A DNA stretch of 10,271 nucleotides from Parabacteroides sp. (GTDB lineage: Bacteria; Bacteroidota; Bacteroidia; Bacteroidales; Tannerellaceae): contig DXRF01000091.1 of the NCBI GenBank assembly GCA_019411205.1, positions 1-10,271 of the forward strand, in the 5' to 3' direction. The translations under genes and the position numbers were made by a program. Under the pieces are notes generated by a model that had not been told where the DNA came from, did no database searches, and was given only the letters and a program-made list of their open reading frames with translations. Positions 1 to 7,442 of the stretch are shown here, piece by piece (the stretch's first letter is position 1; every line of letters starts with the position of its first letter).

Positions 1-1556
1 GGCACGTTACAACCGAAGCCCATCACAAGCGGGATAAACGATTTGCCGTGCAACCCCATCTTATGCATAATCTTATCCATAATGAAAGCGGCACGTGCCA
101 TGTAACCGGAATCTTCCATAAAAGAAATAAAGGCATACAATATCAAGATATTAGGCAGAAATACGATAACGCCTCCCACACCTCCTATAATGCCATCGAC
201 CAGCAGATCCTTCAACGGGCCTTCGCTCATGTTTCCACGTACGAACTCTCCAATCCAGCCCACAAACGATTCGATCCATTCCATCGGGTATTCTCCCAGA
301 CGGAAAGTCGCTTCGAACATGATCCACATAAAAAGGATAAAAATCGGGAATCCCAGCACTTTATGAGTTACGAACAGATCGATGATCTGTGTGCTTGTCG
401 CTTCTTTTATCTTGTTTTGTTCGTAGGTCTCACGCAGTGCGCCGGAAATAAAACCGTAACGGGCATTGGTGAAAGCTGTCTCACAATCTTCGTTCAGAAG
501 GGTTTCGATTTGAGCAACATTGCGGTCGCGTTCATGAATGACTGTTTCGGCACCAGGCATTGACCCCACGAACGATTCTACTTCCGGGTCGCCTTCAAGC
601 AACTTGATGGCGAGGTAGCGTTTGGAAAGGCTTTTGGGAACGTTTCCGTTCAGCTTCAAAGCATGCCTTACCGGATAAATGGCCTTTTCCAGTACATCAC
701 CGTAGTTGATATGGATATGACGGAGTACGGGATCTTCTTCTTCGTAGACTTTTATGACACGGTTGAAAAGTTCTTCGATGCCGAAACCGGTCTTACTGAT
801 GGTCGGGACAATTGGCGTACCGATCATTCTTGAGAGAGAATTATGGTCGAATTTATTTCCGTGCCGTTCCAGTTCGTCGTACATATTAAGGGCGATGACC
901 ATGCGCACGTCCATGTCGATCAGTTGACAGGTCAGATACAGATTACGTTCCAGATTGGAAGCATCGACAACATTGATCACGATATCCGGTTGTTCTTCAT
1001 TCAAATGCTTGCGGACGTAGAGCTCTTCAGGGGTGTAAGCCGATAGAGAATAGGTTCCCGGCAGGTCTACGATCTTGAAGGTGTAGCCATTCTGATGGAA
1101 TGTCCCGGCTTTGGCATCGACAGTCACGCCGCTGTAGTTGCCGACATGTTCGTGTGCACCGGATGCAAAATTGAATAAAGATGTTTTACCGCAATTGGGA
1201 TTTCCGACCAATGCGACATTGATGGTTTTACCTTTGTGCATGGCCATAGCCTGTAGGCTCTTGCCGGAAGTTTGGATATAGGAATCCACCGGGCGGTTTT
1301 CCGGTTTTCCGGTACTGGCTTCTGTGAATTCAGCCGCACTGACGACTTCTATCATTTGTGCGTCGTTCCGTCTCAATGAAACGTCATAACCCATTACACG
1401 ATAATGTATAGGATCTTTAAGCGGTGCGTTCTGGATGACATCGACCTCTTTTCCTCTAATAAAACCCATTTCGATAATGCGCTTGCGGAATGCTCCGCGT
1501 CCCATTACCTTTACTATAACCCCTTTTTCGCCTGTACGAAGTTCTGATAGTCTCAT
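1..1556 (-). CDS. feoB: Fused FeoA-FeoB ferrous iron transporter, C-terminus cut off by window edge
   Basis: This is a GTP-driven inner-membrane Fe(II) importer. The reading frame starts at ATG 1556 (MRLSELRTGEKGV) and stays open to the window edge, giving about 518 codons of a protein usually near 800 residues in this fused form. Residues ~1-75 are a FeoA (SH3-like) domain. After a linker comes the FeoB G domain: G1 GNPNCGKTS (~118-126), a G2 Thr in GVTVD (~143-147), G3 DLPG (~164-167) and G4 NMYD (~224-227). A helical GDI-like region follows (~275-385). The first membrane (Gate) segments begin near residue 395 and include the conserved GFGCNVP at the very edge. Standalone feoA is absent because it is fused. 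The start is supported by the FeoA N-terminus and by a promoter just upstream. Iron-dependent repression is expected for the family; the regulator is not identified here. No frameshift was seen in the visible part. Confidence 0.96.
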   Translation of the reverse strand, partial: MRLSELRTGEKGVIVKVMGRGAFRKRIIEMGFIRGKEVDVIQNAPLKDPIHYRVMGYDVSLRRNDAQMIEVVSAAEFTEASTGKPENRPVDSYIQTSGKSLQAMAMHKGKTINVALVGNPNCGKTSLFNFASGAHEHVGNYSGVTVDAKAGTFHQNGYTFKIVDLPGTYSLSAYTPEELYVRKHLNEEQPDIVINVVDASNLERNLYLTCQLIDMDVRMVIALNMYDELERHGNKFDHNSLSRMIGTPIVPTISKTGFGIEELFNRVIKVYEEEDPVLRHIHINYGDVLEKAIYPVRHALKLNGNVPKSLSKRYLAIKLLEGDPEVESFVGSMPGAETVIHERDRNVAQIETLLNEDCETAFTNARYGFISGALRETYEQNKIKEATSTQIIDLFVTHKVLGFPIFILFMWIMFEATFRLGEYPMEWIESFVGWIGEFVRGNMSEGPLKDLLVDGIIGGVGGVIVFLPNILILYAFISFMEDSGYMARAAFIMDKIMHKMGLHGKSFIPLVMGFGCNV

Positions 1557-1573
1557 CTTTTTTTAATCTTGCG

Positions 1574-1605
1574 CAAAGGTAGCATGAAATGGTAATATGG
1601 TCAAT
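1574..1605 (-). promoter_or_regulatory. Bacteroidetes-type promoter for feoAB
   Basis: On the minus strand, TACCTTTG (1581-1574) matches the Bacteroidetes -7 consensus TAnnTTTG exactly. An ATTG at 1605-1602 sits 20 nt upstream, in the place of the -33 TTTG box. The -7 element ends 17 nt before the feoAB ATG, so the leader would be very short. No Shine-Dalgarno sequence is seen; the start is preceded by an A-rich stretch, as is common in this phylum. The -33 element overlaps a palindrome annotated separately. Confidence 0.7.
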
Positions 1606-1622
1606 ACCGTATTGTAGGTATT
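1602..1622. promoter_or_regulatory. Candidate operator: nested inverted repeats over the feoAB -33 box
   Basis: CAATACCGTATTG (1602-1614) is a perfect 6-1-6 inverted repeat that overlaps the feoAB -33 element. A second inverted pair, AATACC (1603-1608) and GGTATT (1617-1622), shares its left arm. A bound dimeric repressor here would block feoAB transcription and could also affect the divergent folK promoter. An iron or metal regulator (Fur or DtxR type) is a reasonable guess from the gene it controls. The site is not a recognisable classical Fur box, and no regulator gene is in the window. Confidence 0.4.
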
Positions 1623-1628
1623 TTTTGT

Positions 1629-1636
1629 TAGTTTTG
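1629..1636 (+). promoter_or_regulatory. Possible -7 element for folK
   Basis: TAGTTTTG matches the Bacteroidetes TAnnTTTG -7 consensus and lies 27 nt before the folK ATG at 1664. No TTTG box is found at the usual 19-20 nt upstream; the nearest TTG (1612-1614) is only 14 nt away. The call rests on one box and on position. Confidence 0.35.
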
Positions 1637-1663
1637 TTGCCGTAAAGTCTTTAAAATACGACT

Positions 1664-2038
1664 ATGTGGAACAATGTTATATTATGTTTGGGGTCCAATA
1701 CAGATTGCGAAGCGAATCTAAAGTCGGCGGCTGATCTGTTACGCGCCTATTTCGGCTCGATCCGGTTTTCTGAAGCGGTTTATACGGAGCCGATAGGTCT
1801 ACTCAATTCCGGCTTATTCCTAAACCAAGTGGCTGTTGCCGGTACGGATGCTTCGCTGGAAGAGGTGAGACGGGCCATGAAGGCGATGGAAAAACAATTG
1901 GGACGCATGTCGGACAGTAAGCAAAAAGGGAAGATCCCGATCGATATAGACTTGCTCCTTTGGAATGGAACAATCCTGAAACCTACTGATTGGGAAAAGG
2001 AGTATGTGCAACTACTCTTCCGGTCTGTTGCGGATTAG
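1664..2038 (+). CDS. folK: Short, divergent HPPK (2-amino-4-hydroxy-6-hydroxymethyldihydropteridine pyrophosphokinase)
   Basis: HPPK transfers pyrophosphate from ATP to 6-hydroxymethyl-dihydropterin in cytoplasmic folate synthesis. The 124-residue product opens with LCLGSNTD, followed by NLKSAADLL. It has the substrate-loop region YTEPIGLLNSGLFLNQV (the FLN Asn is conserved), EKQLGR, and the Mg-binding PIDIDLLLW, equivalent to the D95/D97 pair of the E. coli enzyme. It is much shorter than the ~159-residue E. coli protein: almost everything after the DxD strand is missing, including the later His/Arg region. The Arg just before the DxD strand (E. coli R92 in WGPR) is not conserved here (GKIP). 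It may be a minimal HPPK of this lineage or an HPPK-like protein with altered activity. It is the only plus-strand gene, divergent from feoAB and convergent with the glycan cluster. Confidence 0.8.
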   Translation: MWNNVILCLGSNTDCEANLKSAADLLRAYFGSIRFSEAVYTEPIGLLNSGLFLNQVAVAGTDASLEEVRRAMKAMEKQLGRMSDSKQKGKIPIDIDLLLWNGTILKPTDWEKEYVQLLFRSVAD

Positions 2039-2049
2039 GAAACATAACC

Positions 2050-2115
2050 CATAGCTTTACGATGGCTAAAGCATAGCTTTAAGCATCGTAACCCATAGCG
2101 TTTGCTCCCTATAAC
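2050..2115. repeat. Three imperfect 22-bp tandem units (CATAGC-phased)
   Basis: CATAGC recurs at 2050, 2072 and 2094, exactly 22 bp apart. The first two units share CATAGCTTTA; the third reads CATAGCGTTT. An 11-bp direct repeat TAACCCATAGC also occurs at 2045-2055 and 2089-2099. The units diverge strongly in their second half, so this may be a decayed tandem repeat or a small intergenic repeat. It fills most of the gap between two converging genes. Confidence 0.6.
2059..2089. terminator. Hairpin between convergent genes, probable bidirectional terminator
   Basis: ACGATGGCTAAAGC (2059-2072) pairs with GCTTTAAGCATCGT (2076-2089): 12 of 14 positions pair, with two adjacent central mismatches and a 3-nt ATA loop. 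It lies 21 nt past the folK stop and 30 nt past the end of the methyltransferase gene read on the other strand. No strong U-tract follows on either strand, so classic intrinsic termination is uncertain. A competing stem, GCTTTA (2054-2059) with TAAAGC (2067-2072), uses part of the same sequence. Confidence 0.5.
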
Positions 2116-2118
2116 TCA

Positions 2119-3105
2119 TCATTCCTTGTTATTGTTCTGTAGGTGCAGGGTGATAAACGGGGCAAATAGGAAACCCACTTTTCCGCTGATCCTGATCAGA
2201 CCGTTGATACTTGAGCAAATGAGTGTGGAGATCGGATTGGAGCGATCCGTGTTGTAGAAACCTTTCCCTACCCGGACTTGATAACCGAATGGTTTTGTCA
2301 GCGAGCGGTATGTCTCGATGGGTAAGATGCGCTCTGTCCAATTCCCGTTTCGTGGGTCACAGGTGTTGAAAGCATCTTCCAATAGGGGGTAAGAACCGCT
2401 TTCGACAGCCTTGTGGATATATGGAAAAGTAAGTCCGCGTGTCTTTCGTGCAGCTTCTTTCGTTTCGGCAGGGGAAAGCGCTGGAAAGTGCTGGTGGATA
2501 TAATGCAGGCGTAAAGCATAATATTCCTTTTCCCAAGTGGCCATGAGCCGATGCAGTCTTCTTCTCACATATGGATTAAAAGGAGTGGAGGCCGTTGTAA
2601 ACAGCATTTGCATCTTATTGTCGATGGCAGCCAAATTGGTGAAAAAAGCCGACAGGTCGTAAACGTGTTCGATCAGGTCTGTCGCGATCAGCAATTGTGG
2701 TTTGACTTTATTTGCCGAGCACCAATCTGCCAAGGTGTCAGAGTCTCCGTGGAGAATAATGTCGGGGCCCGTGTCTGCCAACTCTTTCAAGACGCGGATC
2801 GTATTAACGGAGTCCTGATTGAGGTCGATGTAGATGACTCGACCGATTCCGGCTTGTTTGGCAAGCATGCTCAAGAAGCCGCTTCCACCGCCATAGTCGA
2901 TGAGTGTTATGTCTTCTGGTTCGCTGCCGACGGATTCCAGCCCTTTAAGGAGACAGTCCGTATAGATTTTCATGTAATAGGATAAAACTGGTTTCAGCCG
3001 GGCAATATAACATTTGTTATATTTGCTGATAGGCAATCGTTCGTAATCGATCGCCTTTAGTTGGCCAACCAACGTTTGTGCTGCTTGTCGGATATCATGC
3101 TTCAT
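2119..3105 (-). CDS. Class I SAM-dependent methyltransferase, last gene of the glycan cluster
   Basis: The 328-residue protein has a Rossmann methyltransferase core. Motif I is LIDYGGGSGF (~68-77), the acidic end of strand 2 is VIYIDLN (D94), and the strand-4 region is ATDLIEHV (~141-148). The long C-terminal part (~180-328) is not a standard catalytic motif. It holds basic and aromatic stretches (RRRLHRLMATWEKEYYALR) and a hydrophobic segment near 296-322 that might touch the membrane. There is no signal peptide. The gene starts inside the preceding glycosyltransferase gene (11-nt overlap), which implies translational coupling. From context it may O- or N-methylate a sugar or a glycan intermediate; the acceptor cannot be read from the sequence. 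It ends next to the convergent terminator region, so it closes the transcript. Confidence 0.8.
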   Translation of the reverse strand: MKHDIRQAAQTLVGQLKAIDYERLPISKYNKCYIARLKPVLSYYMKIYTDCLLKGLESVGSEPEDITLIDYGGGSGFLSMLAKQAGIGRVIYIDLNQDSVNTIRVLKELADTGPDIILHGDSDTLADWCSANKVKPQLLIATDLIEHVYDLSAFFTNLAAIDNKMQMLFTTASTPFNPYVRRRLHRLMATWEKEYYALRLHYIHQHFPALSPAETKEAARKTRGLTFPYIHKAVESGSYPLLEDAFNTCDPRNGNWTERILPIETYRSLTKPFGYQVRVGKGFYNTDRSNPISTLICSSINGLIRISGKVGFLFAPFITLHLQNNNKE

Positions 3106-4231
3106 AGATCAAATGTAAGAGGTGTTCACCTTGATATTGATTGGAATAAGTCGGATAAAGAAAGTCGTGGCGCTGCTTGATCAACTCCGGGGCCATATCG
3201 GTGTACATCAATTCCCGACAGATGCGGACCATTTCGTCCGGAGTGTCGGCGATATGGCAGAGCGATTCCAGTCCGCTACCTGTTATCATCAGCCGGTTGA
3301 CCACTGTATGGCGTCCGGCAAACAGGCTGTTCAGTAGCTTTAGTTTCAATCCGGTTGCCTGAAAAGTAATCAAGGCATGTATTTGTGCATTGTGTATCAA
3401 GTCGTTCATCTGCTCTTCTGACGGATTGGCTTCGATATGGATATTTGGATAGGGAGCTGCTGCCCTTAGCAAAGAAGCGGGCGGGTTCATACCGGCTATG
3501 ATACAACGGCAGTCCAGTTTGCTGAACACGTTCCGGATGAGGAAGAGGGCCGCTTGCGTATTCTCAATCACGGATAGTTTACCGTGATAGAGGATAAAAT
3601 CAGAAGAACCCGGCTTGACCGCAATTTGGTTGTTTGTATGGAAACAAGGCATGAATTCGACCGGTTTGTCGGGGAACTGGTGCCGGAGGTAGTCGGCATC
3701 GGTTGTCGAAACGGCAATCATCAGGTCGGCATGTTTCAGTATTTTCTGATAATGTTTGAATCGCCAAGCCTCTATCCGAAAGAAGCTTTTCCGGATCGGA
3801 TGGCTCTCCGCCTGTGCCAGATGATAATAATAGTCATGCTCGATATTTGCTTCCCGATAAATCTTTTTCCGGTTTTGCAGTCGCGGATCGTTTATGTAAT
3901 AACAGCAATGGAGTCCTTCGAACAGGATCGGGTAATCGTTCTTCAACAAATTGGCGATCAGTTCAGGATGCTTGCGGCTGTATACGTTATAAGGCAGCAG
4001 GGTTATATTGGTACGCAGCCCTGTATGTCGTCTGTAATAAAATACCTTTTCGCAGATGGCTTCCAGTTCCGGTGAATGTGCACGTTCGTATTCGAAACAG
4101 TGTAAAATGATCTTTACACCGCATTGGTGCAGAGCTTTCATCTTATAATATACATCGATGATTCCCCCATAGTTGGCAGGCCAGGGAATATTGAAAGCTA
4201 TAATGTTCAAGTATCTTTCCATGTCTGTCAT
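3095..4231 (-). CDS. GT-B fold glycosyltransferase
   Basis: The 378-residue cytoplasmic protein has the layout of a retaining GT-B enzyme (GT4-like). An N-terminal Rossmann half has an acceptor-side loop PWPANYGGIIDVYYKMKAL (~16-34) and a helix with REANIEHDYYYHLAQAE (~126-142). The C-terminal half begins near YHGKLSVIENTQAA (~215-228). It ends in a donor-binding segment, GLKLKLLNSLFAGRHTVVN (~294-312), that matches the family pattern G-x-K-x-K-x(5)-A-G-x-x-V-V. The usual EX7E is not obvious here, so the subfamily is uncertain. The start ATG 4231 overlaps the stop of the upstream gene as ATGA; a second Met at codon 4 is possible. It presumably transfers a sugar from a nucleotide donor to a lipid-linked glycan made by the cluster. 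The donor and linkage are unknown. Confidence 0.8.
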   Translation of the reverse strand: MTDMERYLNIIAFNIPWPANYGGIIDVYYKMKALHQCGVKIILHCFEYERAHSPELEAICEKVFYYRRHTGLRTNITLLPYNVYSRKHPELIANLLKNDYPILFEGLHCCYYINDPRLQNRKKIYREANIEHDYYYHLAQAESHPIRKSFFRIEAWRFKHYQKILKHADLMIAVSTTDADYLRHQFPDKPVEFMPCFHTNNQIAVKPGSSDFILYHGKLSVIENTQAALFLIRNVFSKLDCRCIIAGMNPPASLLRAAAPYPNIHIEANPSEEQMNDLIHNAQIHALITFQATGLKLKLLNSLFAGRHTVVNRLMITGSGLESLCHIADTPDEMVRICRELMYTDMAPELIKQRHDFLYPTYSNQYQGEHLLHLIYEA

Positions 4232-5469
4232 TTGCTGTTTAGTCGGGTAAAGATACGCATAAATTGTTCAGCTTGTTTTTTACGAGAGAAACGTTCCACT
4301 GCTTCTTTATCCATATTTATGTGTGTGTATCCATTATCCAGCCAGAACTGATAATGGTGCAGGATAAAACGATAGGCTTCTTCGGCTGTCCGGGCTGCCA
4401 GTCCGGAACGGGTATTCCGAATGGTGGCTTCGAGGCAACTTTCGTCACTCTTTACGCAGAGTAAAGGTTTTCCGACGGCCATCGACTCGAAAAGCTTGGT
4501 AGTCATAAATCCTTTTGGTCCGTCGGAGGCAAAGGTATTGGCGAGTTGTAGCAGAATAGAACTGCGGTTTAATACGCCGGGAATCTCAGAAGCGGGAACA
4601 TAATCGAAAAAGTCCATATACCGGGTGATCGGATAAGCGGTTGCAGCCTGCGTGATGATTGCTCTTGATCGGGCGTCGACATACCATTGGATGCGGAACT
4701 GGTCCGGATCAATGAGTTTTTCACGATCCAATTGGCTAACGGCTTCGAAAAGCAATCGAGGATCACGTGTTGCCAAGCTAATCAAACGGCCGGTATAGGT
4801 GATGACGAATTGGGAGGTCCGATGTTGTTCGGGATAGAAGAGCTCTGGATCGTAACCGTTGTAAACTAACTCCGTGTTGGGATTGTATGCTTGAAGCTTT
4901 TCTACGTGCCAAGGGGAAATGGTCGTGACCTGGTCCGCCTTTCTCAACGCATTATTTCTGTCCCGCAACAGCTTATGGCGGAATGCTGCCGTGATCTTTC
5001 TATCTAACCAGGGAAAGGTGCGGAAGTTATGAGCGATATATTCGTTGGAAGCATATTGTTCGACAATATCTCGCAGATCGATTACTAACGGCAGATGATA
5101 TTTCTCTGCTATATATTGGGCGGCCGGCAAAGGAAAAGCCCGGTATGAACTGCACAGGATACCGGCGTATTCTCCTTCTTCCAGTAAACGGGAAGCGACT
5201 TTTGCTATCTTTTTGTCTTTATAATGGAAAAAATAATCGAGTATGAATACACATATCCATCCTAACTTTTGGAGGATTTTCCCTTTGGAATGAAAAAAAT
5301 TTACATATGTGACAGGTGTTTCTCCTTTCAGGAAAGAGAATGTGTTGTCATCGATTTGCTCGGTGACAACGACAGGTTCCCATCCGGCTCGCTTCAGGTA
5401 TTTACATAAATAGCCCATTCGCGGTCCGAATGCAGGGGGAAACATATCACATAATATCAGTATCTTCAT
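4228..5469 (-). CDS. GT4-family glycosyltransferase
   Basis: The 413-residue protein is a typical GT4 enzyme. The N-terminus MKILILCDMFPPAFGPRM carries the glycine/proline loop of the acceptor domain. Next come PLVIDLRDIVEQY (~127-139) and ADQVTTISPWHVEKL (~178-192), then the interdomain NGYDPELF (~204-211) and the C-terminal domain start YTGRL (~225-229). The donor site is KGFMTTKLFESMAVGKPLL (~319-337), with E328 as the likely nucleotide-sugar ligand. A hydrophobic stretch WICVFILDYFF (~71-81) may be buried or membrane-associated. There is no signal peptide. The ATG 5469 overlaps the stop of the upstream deacetylase gene as ATGA, and the gene's own stop overlaps the next start in the same way. 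It is likely to add one sugar to the glycan built by this cluster; specificity is not readable. Confidence 0.88.
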   Translation of the reverse strand: MKILILCDMFPPAFGPRMGYLCKYLKRAGWEPVVVTEQIDDNTFSFLKGETPVTYVNFFHSKGKILQKLGWICVFILDYFFHYKDKKIAKVASRLLEEGEYAGILCSSYRAFPLPAAQYIAEKYHLPLVIDLRDIVEQYASNEYIAHNFRTFPWLDRKITAAFRHKLLRDRNNALRKADQVTTISPWHVEKLQAYNPNTELVYNGYDPELFYPEQHRTSQFVITYTGRLISLATRDPRLLFEAVSQLDREKLIDPDQFRIQWYVDARSRAIITQAATAYPITRYMDFFDYVPASEIPGVLNRSSILLQLANTFASDGPKGFMTTKLFESMAVGKPLLCVKSDESCLEATIRNTRSGLAARTAEEAYRFILHHYQFWLDNGYTHINMDKEAVERFSRKKQAEQFMRIFTRLNSK

Positions 5470-6782
5470 GATTTTATCAATTCTTCAATGATGGCGGCGA
5501 ATAGTTTTCGTTGCCAGTCGACAGAGACATTCGGCTTGATCCGGGTGGTGATGGAGTCGTTATGCCAGAGCAGCACCAGTTCGCCGTTGGCAGATGCCAC
5601 CTGTTTGATGAGTTGGGTTGAGTAGGCAAATGCTCCCTCATAGTCGAGATTCATATAAACAGGTTCGTTCAAGCTACATTCCATGATTACCAACGGGTGG
5701 AGAACAAGTGACGAGATGCGTTTGTTCTCAGGATTAATCCAGTGCACCGGATGGGAAGTGCCAAGGCGAAAACCGGCAACATCCGGATAGCCCATCGTGA
5801 AATCGTCTGTAATTCCTGCTTTTTCCAGCCATACCATATCTTCTGGTTCTCGTGAGGCCAGATAATGATGCCGATTGTAAGTGACGGATTTTCCGGTTTG
5901 TCTCTCCAACAAATCTTTTTCCGTTGAGATGAGTGCCGGTGTTTTACCGGCGTCGTAGCTGGTATGTAGTCCAATTCGTACTTCTTCGGTTTTACAAAGG
6001 AGCAAAAGTTCTTGTAAATCCTTTGAATACAGCTTGTAATGAGGCTTATCATAAACGGATGAGCCGCCTGACTTGATAAAAAACAGGGATTCACAACGGT
6101 CTTTCCCAATAACGGCCTTTAATTCGTTTCGTTGTTCTACAAACCAAGGAAATGTGTAGAACGGATCTTCCTGTAACGGACCGTGAAACATCTTCCAAGC
6201 TTGTTTCAGCCCTGCACCTTTAACCGTTTCCCGTATCAGGTTGCGGAAAGTCCGGCAAAAGAAAGGTGCGTCCACATCATGTGTCAGCCATACTTTTTGT
6301 ATGGCTGGAACCGGTTCGGCAACCGACTGTACACGTGCTTGGCGTAACCAGCGTCGCAACAATCTTCCGTATTCGTCGACTACCGGGCGATGAATGAATC
6401 CTGCTTTGAAGGGTAGGGACTCTTTCCCGGGGAAACGACCGTGGATGTCCCGTATGTTTCGTTTCCGTATCTCTTCATATCGCGTCAGCAGAAAATAAGC
6501 ACTGGCAATGATATCGGCATGTACCACCCAAGTATCTCCCTGCCATTCAGTTTTGGAAGAACCGAAAAGCAGTGGTACGCCTTCTATCTCTTCCAGGGGC
6601 AGTTTGGGCATGGACTCGGCTGTCCCGTAAACTTCATCCCGAAAAAAAGGAGACGGGATGATGACTACGCGATAATGGGAGAATTTATTCGGGTCCGATG
6701 TATAACCGACAAGGCTGCTTAATGCACCGGCTTTTTCTCCTCCGATCAAAAATTTGGTGATATAAGAAATAACGGCTTTCAT
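5466..6782 (-). CDS. CE4-like polysaccharide deacetylase family protein with N-terminal extension
   Basis: The 438-residue protein has two parts. Residues ~1-155 form an N-terminal domain of the type found fused to bacterial polysaccharide deacetylases (DUF7033-like by memory). It contains a polar SAYFLLTRYEE helix. Residues ~160-438 are a NodB/CE4-like barrel: the metal and base motif THDVD (167-171), GLHTSYDAG with H273, RHHYL (304-308), a DDFTMGYPDVAGFR segment (~326-339), and a late LLWHND (404-409). The usual second His of the HxxxH motif is replaced: D277 stands at that position. Metal binding may therefore differ from classic CE4 enzymes. There is no signal peptide, so the substrate may be a cytoplasmic lipid-linked sugar rather than exported polymer. 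A 14-nt gap separates it from the PIG-L gene upstream and it overlaps the next gene by 4 nt. Confidence 0.82.
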   Translation of the reverse strand: MKAVISYITKFLIGGEKAGALSSLVGYTSDPNKFSHYRVVIIPSPFFRDEVYGTAESMPKLPLEEIEGVPLLFGSSKTEWQGDTWVVHADIIASAYFLLTRYEEIRKRNIRDIHGRFPGKESLPFKAGFIHRPVVDEYGRLLRRWLRQARVQSVAEPVPAIQKVWLTHDVDAPFFCRTFRNLIRETVKGAGLKQAWKMFHGPLQEDPFYTFPWFVEQRNELKAVIGKDRCESLFFIKSGGSSVYDKPHYKLYSKDLQELLLLCKTEEVRIGLHTSYDAGKTPALISTEKDLLERQTGKSVTYNRHHYLASREPEDMVWLEKAGITDDFTMGYPDVAGFRLGTSHPVHWINPENKRISSLVLHPLVIMECSLNEPVYMNLDYEGAFAYSTQLIKQVASANGELVLLWHNDSITTRIKPNVSVDWQRKLFAAIIEELIKS

Positions 6783-6796
6783 ACGATCCTTCAGCT

Positions 6797-7435
6797 TTAC
6801 AGGAACAGACGGACTACCTCGAATGCTTCAGCATAAGGGCAGCCTGCTTGTACACCGCGTGTTTTAGCCAGTGAAAAGATGAACTCTTCGGATAGATAGT
6901 CGCGTGTTCCTTGTGATTCGTATGCTTTTAGTGCTTCAACTTTGGCCTGAATGTGCTCTCTGTTTAATTCGACGAAGCATTGCGTGTTGAATGTCAGATT
7001 ATTCCAAATCAGTTCGTAGCCCAGCAACGTTGTGTTTTTGAAAGCGCGTAGACCTTCCTGGGCGATCGTTGTATGATCCTGGTGGATGTCGTGAGAGCTT
7101 GGAATGAAAACCAGGTCAAAGTTGTTCACTTTTTTTAGGTGGATCAGTTCTTCCAATATCTCCTGCCGGACATATCCGAGTTTACGGACTTCGTAATTGT
7201 AGATGATGAGGTTTTCAGGTGATATCCCCAATTGGGCAGTCGCTTTCTTGACTTCTGTCTTCAAAATATCTTTCGGAAAACCTTCGGGTACGGACTGCTG
7301 AGCGGTTGAAAAAGCAACATAGGTCACTTTCTTTCCCAGTTCGATAAGTTTGCTTATGGTTCCTCCCAGTCCTAATTCTCCGTCGTCCGTATGGGGGGCT
7401 AAAACCAGTATATTATTATAACTGTTTAATATCAT
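6797..7435 (-). CDS. PIG-L (LmbE-like) zinc-dependent N-deacetylase
   Basis: The 212-residue protein belongs to the LmbE/PIG-L family, which removes N-acetyl groups from GlcNAc-type sugars on lipid or small carriers. The zinc motif is APHTDDGELGLGG (~13-25), with H15 and D18 as expected ligands and D17 as likely base. The second motif, SSHDIHQDHT (~113-122), carries the conserved HxDH, whose last His (H121) is the third ligand. Length is normal for the family and no signal peptide is present. It is the second gene of the cluster, 7 nt after the acyltransferase gene and 14 nt before a second, unrelated deacetylase. Together with the acyltransferase this suggests a free amine is made on a sugar and then modified. 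The real substrate is unknown. Confidence 0.9.
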   Translation of the reverse strand: MILNSYNNILVLAPHTDDGELGLGGTISKLIELGKKVTYVAFSTAQQSVPEGFPKDILKTEVKKATAQLGISPENLIIYNYEVRKLGYVRQEILEELIHLKKVNNFDLVFIPSSHDIHQDHTTIAQEGLRAFKNTTLLGYELIWNNLTFNTQCFVELNREHIQAKVEALKAYESQGTRDYLSEEFIFSLAKTRGVQAGCPYAEAFEVVRLFL

Positions 7436-7442
7436 AAATAAT

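Noticed and set aside
48..563. 171-codon plus-strand open frame
   Set aside because: It lies opposite the well-supported FeoB membrane region, has no family resemblance and contains low-complexity His/Gln-rich sequence typical of an antisense frame.
1557..1663. Classical Fur box
   Set aside because: The palindrome in this region does not match the 19-bp GATAATGATAATCATTATC pattern; only a general operator is supported.
2040..2118. CRISPR array
   Set aside because: The 22-bp phasing lacks conserved full-length repeats and unique spacers; only about 6-10 bases per unit are shared.
2551..2985. 144-codon plus-strand open frame
   Set aside because: It is antisense to the methyltransferase core, including motif I, and has no recognisable domain.
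3584..4075. 163-codon plus-strand open frame
   Set aside because: It is antisense to the GT-B glycosyltransferase gene, which has clear family motifs; no motif is seen in the antisense product.
5687..6109. 140-codon minus-strand frame inside the CE4-like gene
   Set aside because: It is an alternative frame of the same strand within a gene with conserved motifs; the main frame is clearly the coding one.
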